Shown here: piece after piece, positions 59,793 through 64,000 of the stretch
Layout: each line of letters begins with the position of its first letter
Position numbering within the stretch: the first letter of the stretch is position 1
NCBI GenBank assembly: GCA_021396245.1
Contig: WNYE01000029.1
Span: forward strand, 186,001-250,000
Origin: Sporothrix humicola
Lineage: Eukaryota > Ascomycota > Sordariomycetes > Ophiostomatales > Ophiostomataceae
Direction: 5' to 3'
Length of the DNA: 64,000 nt
The notes under the pieces: generated by a model
What the model was told of the DNA's origin: nothing
What the model saw: only the letters and a program-made list of their open reading frames with translations
The model's database searches: none
Translations under genes and position numbers: made by a program

Positions 59793-61738
59793 GGTGGTGG
59801 CGTGCGGTGTGTGTAAGTGAGGTGGTCCTGAGCTCGAGTTTGAGAGTTGGAGATGTTTTGTTTGGATGTAGAAGTAGATGCTCTCGTCGATGAATAGGGG
59901 TAAGTAACGAGACAACAGTAAAAAAGGAAGGAGCAAAAGAAAATCACAAGAAGAGAAGAAAAAGAAAGAGCAAAAAGGCACAAAAAAGGAAAGAACGACG
60001 CAATCCGTGTTTTATGCCGACGCGCCGCATGCGATGTCGCTCCTTCCCCTCCGCCACGACGTACCTTCGCAGCTTCGCAAGTCCCCAAGACCCCTCAGCG
60101 CTGACGGCCCTTTGGGCTGCCAACCACGCCAAAATTGCCAGTTTAAGCTATCGACCTTCCCAGTGGGGACTAACACGCGGATGACTCCGCACAAACTGAT
60201 AGCTGATAGCTGATAGCTTGCCGTTGGGGGGCGCTTTTCCCGTTTTTCGGGAGAATAATGCACTTGTTTTTACGTGTTTTGCGGCTTTGTTTGACGGCTT
60301 TTGCGACGGGTTTCGCTGCCATTCGCATGCAGGGTCGCAGGAACAGGAGCGCTCAATCTGCGGCCACCAGCGGCATAAGGTGAGAGAAGAGGGGGAATTT
60401 AGCTCCTCACTCCAGTGTAGATGCGATCAAAACGATCTGATAGCAAGCGGAGCCCGTTCTTAGCCCATAAAACGCCGCTGCCAATGCTATCGCTGCCTCC
60501 GGCGCAGGACGCCAGCGAGTCACGTGGTCACATGACCCACTCGGCCGGTAGTCGGCCGTTGCAATGCCCGGCTTGCGACGGCCACGACAATCGGAGAGTC
60601 CATTTTTCGGACGTCAAATCTAGCGGAGAAGAGGAGCACGTTGTTGGATGTGACCCGGGAAAGCTTAAGCACGAGATGGCCAAACAGATTACTCATCGTA
60701 GGCAAGTTACAGTTGTAATCCCCACTTACACGGGTAAGTCTACTTTAGTCGTTGCACCGTCTCTTGCAAAGTAAATAAACCCCTTTTATTGTTACACTCT
60801 CCAAATATTTATTGTTCTCAAGGACGTTTAGTCGAACGAAGACCATTATGCGGCTCTGCAATTTTGTGCCGCCAGTCATTCTGTGGCGTTTGGCGTATTA
60901 TCACAAGCGAGATTCAGGGGCACATTTATTCGTGCATTCGCGCCTGCCTTTTGTTGTAGTGGAGGGGCGCCCCCAAACTGGCAGGCACGGCGGCACCAGA
61001 TCACACCTTTGCATGTCTCCTGCCTCGCTATTCAAACTTGCCTGGCATAACTTTGTTGTCCGCGCCTTCCTGTCATATTTGCACCTCCCCTTCATTATTG
61101 ACCCCTGCCAATCAATAGTCAGCTTGGATTGCCCCCAAACAAGTAAACACGACCGTCTTGCATTTCACATTGTTAGCCATCGCACCTTCCAGCTGAATAA
61201 ATTTGTGCCAGAAATACAACCCCTCAAGCGCCTAATACGACACTGTGTGGATAGTCAAAACAAACAAACACCATATTCTTCACAGCCTCAAATGTGCAGA
61301 AATCTGTTCCGTGTGAGGCTGAATTTGCACCAGACATCCAATGAACACCATCAAAATCCGACCTCCCCTGTCACCGGCACTCTCTTTTCAGAAATCCATA
61401 TGCGGCCATGTCCAATCTTCGTGCCTGGATAACTGCTTTTCAAAGGGTTGCAGAATACCGACCACAGCTGAACAGCCCACACGAGAAAGACGATGTGAAG
61501 TGCAGAAGAAAACGAAAACGGGAAATGGTGGGGTCGGGTGTCAAGGCGACGCTGAAGAGCAGTCAACCATACACTCGCCCACTGCAAGAGCCATGGCAAG
61601 CTATATGTACAGCTATCTTGGCCAGGCAAAGCTCATCAATGCCCTTTTCTCTTTCCACCATACTTTGTCCTCGCCATTCGCACATCGCTGCAGTCACGAC
61701 TTTCAATTTTACACAAAAACCCCCGCCCACTGACGACC
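59793..61738. other. Intergenic region
   Basis: Promoter and leader of the amidohydrolase gene (to about 60.1 kb), then AT-richer DNA upstream of the membrane protein gene. A frame at 60812-61432 is open for 206 codons but starts at TTG and has no codon bias or domain, so I do not call it a gene. Confidence 0.5.
60196..60216. repeat. Tandem heptamer CTGATAG, 3 copies
   Basis: Three exact head-to-tail copies of CTGATAG, period 7, about 400 bp upstream of the amidohydrolase start codon. Confidence 0.75.
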
Positions 61739-63921
61739 ATGTGGAGCGCACTCGGCAATGGGACGATCAACAGCACAGCCCGCTGGGTTTCGGAACCCAA
61801 TGTCCGTGGATCATACAGCATCTTATCGTCATGCATCACAACGCTGCTTCTTTGCGTCTGGACGGCACTGCACCTCAACGTTCCCGACCCGGAGAATCCA
61901 AAGATGGCACTCCTGTTCAAGATATCATGGCTACTGTTGGGACTATTTGCTCCCGAGGTTGTGGCCTTCGCCGCATACAATCAATATGCAGAGCAGCGGC
62001 ACTTCTCATCTCAGATGATCAAGATCTTGGGCCCGCGCAACCCTGCAACCAAAGATAGTCGATTCAAACGGCTTCTCGCCGCTCTACACCTGCGTCGTGC
62101 AGAATCAGCGTCCAAGGGAAGAGTTTGTGCCCACTAAACACGATCAAAGTTGTTCTACTAACCAATGCCACAGGGCGAAAAGGCAAGGTTATTGTCGAGG
62201 CAACGGTTATATCCCTGGACAACCACCCACAGCCATCTTGCATGTATGGGTGGGTTCGCTTTCGAAAACTCCAACGATGAGAGCCAGTGTCCGTTTCCTG
62301 ATGGCCGCCGGCGTGTTACTTTGAGCCCCGATGGACTTGTTTTGCTTGCAAAGCTTTCACCCGACGTCATACCAGATATTTCCCATCAGGCTATCCACGA
62401 TAAGAGCAAAGCCAGTAGCTTCATGAAGATTGTCACCTTGACCCAGGCCCTCTGGTTCTGCTTACAGGTGATCGTGCGCCTCGCCCAGCAATTGCCCGTC
62501 ACATTGCTAGAACTCAATACATTTGCGCACTCTTTTTGTGCACTCTTCATATTCATTTTGTGGTGGAATAAGCCAGTCGATGTTTCAGACCCCTTCACAA
62601 TTCCTGTGGCCTCTCCGCGTGGCCATCCAACGAGCCCTATCGTTCAGCGCACCGCCATGATCTGCGCTGCCATGTGCAATGCCAGTGAGATTGGACGCAA
62701 TTTTCGGTGCTTGAAAGAAACTCATAGCAATAATTATCAGCCATATCGTCATAAAGGCCTAATGCGGACATACGTCCAGATTTGGGAGCACAATCAATAT
62801 TTACACGACCTCATCGCCAAGCATAGAAGAGCATCTCTTGCAGGGCCCGCCGAGCCCGAAGTCATTCAAGGCCGTCCTCCTAAACATGATAAGAGCTATT
62901 CCCTGTCACAGTCACCTGTCGACAGTATAGAGCAATTTTCGCGCCGTCACCATATGCACCGAGACGACAAAATCACAGTATACAACCTAATAGACCATGA
63001 TCCTATCCTTCCTTTTCGTTCATCCGTCTTCGGGGGTCAAACCTATATGCACCATGGTTCAGAATTGGGAAGCGTCGCAAAAGCTGTTGCGCGGATTGTT
63101 GGTTTTTTCATGCGCATTCCCGCACATGATATATACTTCCAGGTGCCCCGTGACTATTGGGCACGGGCAAGACTCGTCGCCCTTGGCCCTGGTGCTCTAT
63201 CTCACGACGCTGCGGAATTTGGTGCCGATGCGAGCGGAAGCAAGAGGGAAACCATTTGGCTCGCAGACCCGTCCCTCGCTCTAACCAATAATGAGCAATA
63301 CGTGTTCTCAGTCCGTTCTCGTCCAGCCTACTGGGTGTGCAACCGCGTCGCAAACTGGAGCTCCTCTCTATCGTTCAGACATGTTTTCCCCCGCACAGAC
63401 GACAAAGCCTCCAGTGCCGGGGGCTTGGCAGAGAACGTTGTAGTCTTTGAAGAAGGCACCGACACAAAATGGACGGTTTTCTCAAAACGTGAATCTCAAA
63501 ACATCAAAATTATCACAAAGTACATGGTTATGTTTGTTGCTACAAGTGTCGGGTACGGGGCCTGGCATCTACTGCTTGGGCCGGCCCTTTCCACAGTCAT
63601 ACTCAAATGATTCTTTGGCGAGGATCTGGTATCGGAGTGGGCGCTGCGGGAGTGGCTGTCATATCGTTGTTTTTCGTCTCTCTGTCGTTTATCTACTGTA
63701 TAAATGCAGGAAGGGGTCCAAAGGATGAGATTCGGGGACCCAAGAAATTTACTGTGTTGCTGGTCGTTGGCTTGATAGCCTTGAGTTTCGTGGGCACCAT
63801 ATTGTTCCACATAGCGTGTCGGTTATGTCTTGTTGTGGAAAGCCTTGTCGGGCTGGCATATGTCCCAGACGGTGCGTTTGTGCTTCCACACTGGGCAATT
63901 TACTTTCCACACATCGGCTAG
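61739..63921 (+). CDS. Multi-pass fungal membrane protein with a frame break near its C-terminus
   Basis: A member of a large fungal family of membrane proteins of unknown function. Exon 1 is 61739..62122 and exon 2 starts at 62174; the 51 nt intron has GTTTGT, a CTACTAACC branch and CCACAG. Family features are WVSEPN.RG.YSIL..C, LCVWTALHLNVP near the start, GLFAPEVVAFAAYNQY, then MGGFAFE, LARLSPD-like LAKLSPDVIPDIS, IHDKSKASS, and LPVTLLELNTFAHSFC followed by LWWNKP. The exon 2 frame ends at 63610 (606 codons in all). The family C-terminus is found in the next frame (63607-63921: MILWRGSG, CLVVESLVGLAYVPDG, YFPHIG). The family motif before it is split: YGAWHLL in the first frame, then AWAGPFHSHTQ in the second. 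This suggests loss of one base near 63572-63576. An intron 63532-63596 (GTTTGT...CCACAG) would also restore the frame but would remove that motif. Confidence 0.7.
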
Positions 63922-64000
63922 GATTGTTGAAGGTCAGAAAGTCAATAAAATTGGACAGTGGGCTGTGGAAGAATTGCGTCTGTAACATGGATTGGAGTTG

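Noticed and set aside
60812..61432. 206-codon open frame upstream of the membrane protein gene
   Set aside because: Starts at TTG, no codon bias, no domain; chance ORF in AT-richer spacer.

Overview
The window is nuclear DNA of a filamentous ascomycete (Pezizomycotina, probably a Sordariomycete; the species cannot be named from the sequence alone). The evidence is: introns of 50-80 nt with GTNNGT donors, CTAAC/CTGAC branch sites and CAG/TAG acceptors; GC-rich coding exons with C/G in third codon positions separated by AT-richer, pyrimidine-rich spacers; dispersed intron-containing tRNA genes; and clear fungal orthologues. There are no operons, rRNA genes, CRISPR arrays or intact transposons.

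Left part (1-30 kb): an acidic then lysine-rich ORF broken by an in-frame TAG; a strong hairpin; tRNA-Tyr; a vacuolar-type Ca2+/H+ exchanger (minus); the ribosome assembly WD40 protein Rsa4; a 7.65 kb stretch with no recognisable gene but several palindromes and hairpins; a Tps3/Tsl1-like trehalose synthase complex subunit whose two catalytic domains both carry active-site substitutions; a branched-chain aminotransferase; tRNA-Pro; meiotic MSH4 in seven exons; and a CSC1/OSCA-type (DUF221) channel (minus).

Middle part (30-48 kb): an MFS transporter and an SDR oxidoreductase transcribed divergently; a small single-pass membrane protein and a helical hypothetical protein (both minus); tRNA-Phe; a trans-aconitate methyltransferase-like protein with a mitochondrial-type leader; a divergent pair made of the class I histone deacetylase Rpd3/RpdA (with a long charged tail) and the proteasome deubiquitinase Rpn11; then two lineage-type hypothetical proteins, one proline/serine-rich and one glycine-rich.

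Right part (48-64 kb): a hypothetical protein with a possible RNase H-like fold and an in-frame TAG; the MAPK-activated kinase Srk1/Rck2 orthologue (minus, five exons); a 4 kb gene-free gap; an amidohydrolase-3 family enzyme (minus); and a multi-pass fungal membrane protein whose last part is in another frame, probably because one base is missing.

Most genes are unrelated housekeeping genes (calcium handling, ribosome and proteasome biogenesis, chromatin, stress signalling, trehalose, meiosis) and do not form a pathway cluster. I did not find a convincing new multi-gene system. The best leads are the three interrupted reading frames, the double pseudoenzyme features of the trehalose subunit, and the unexplained long hairpins in the gene-free DNA.
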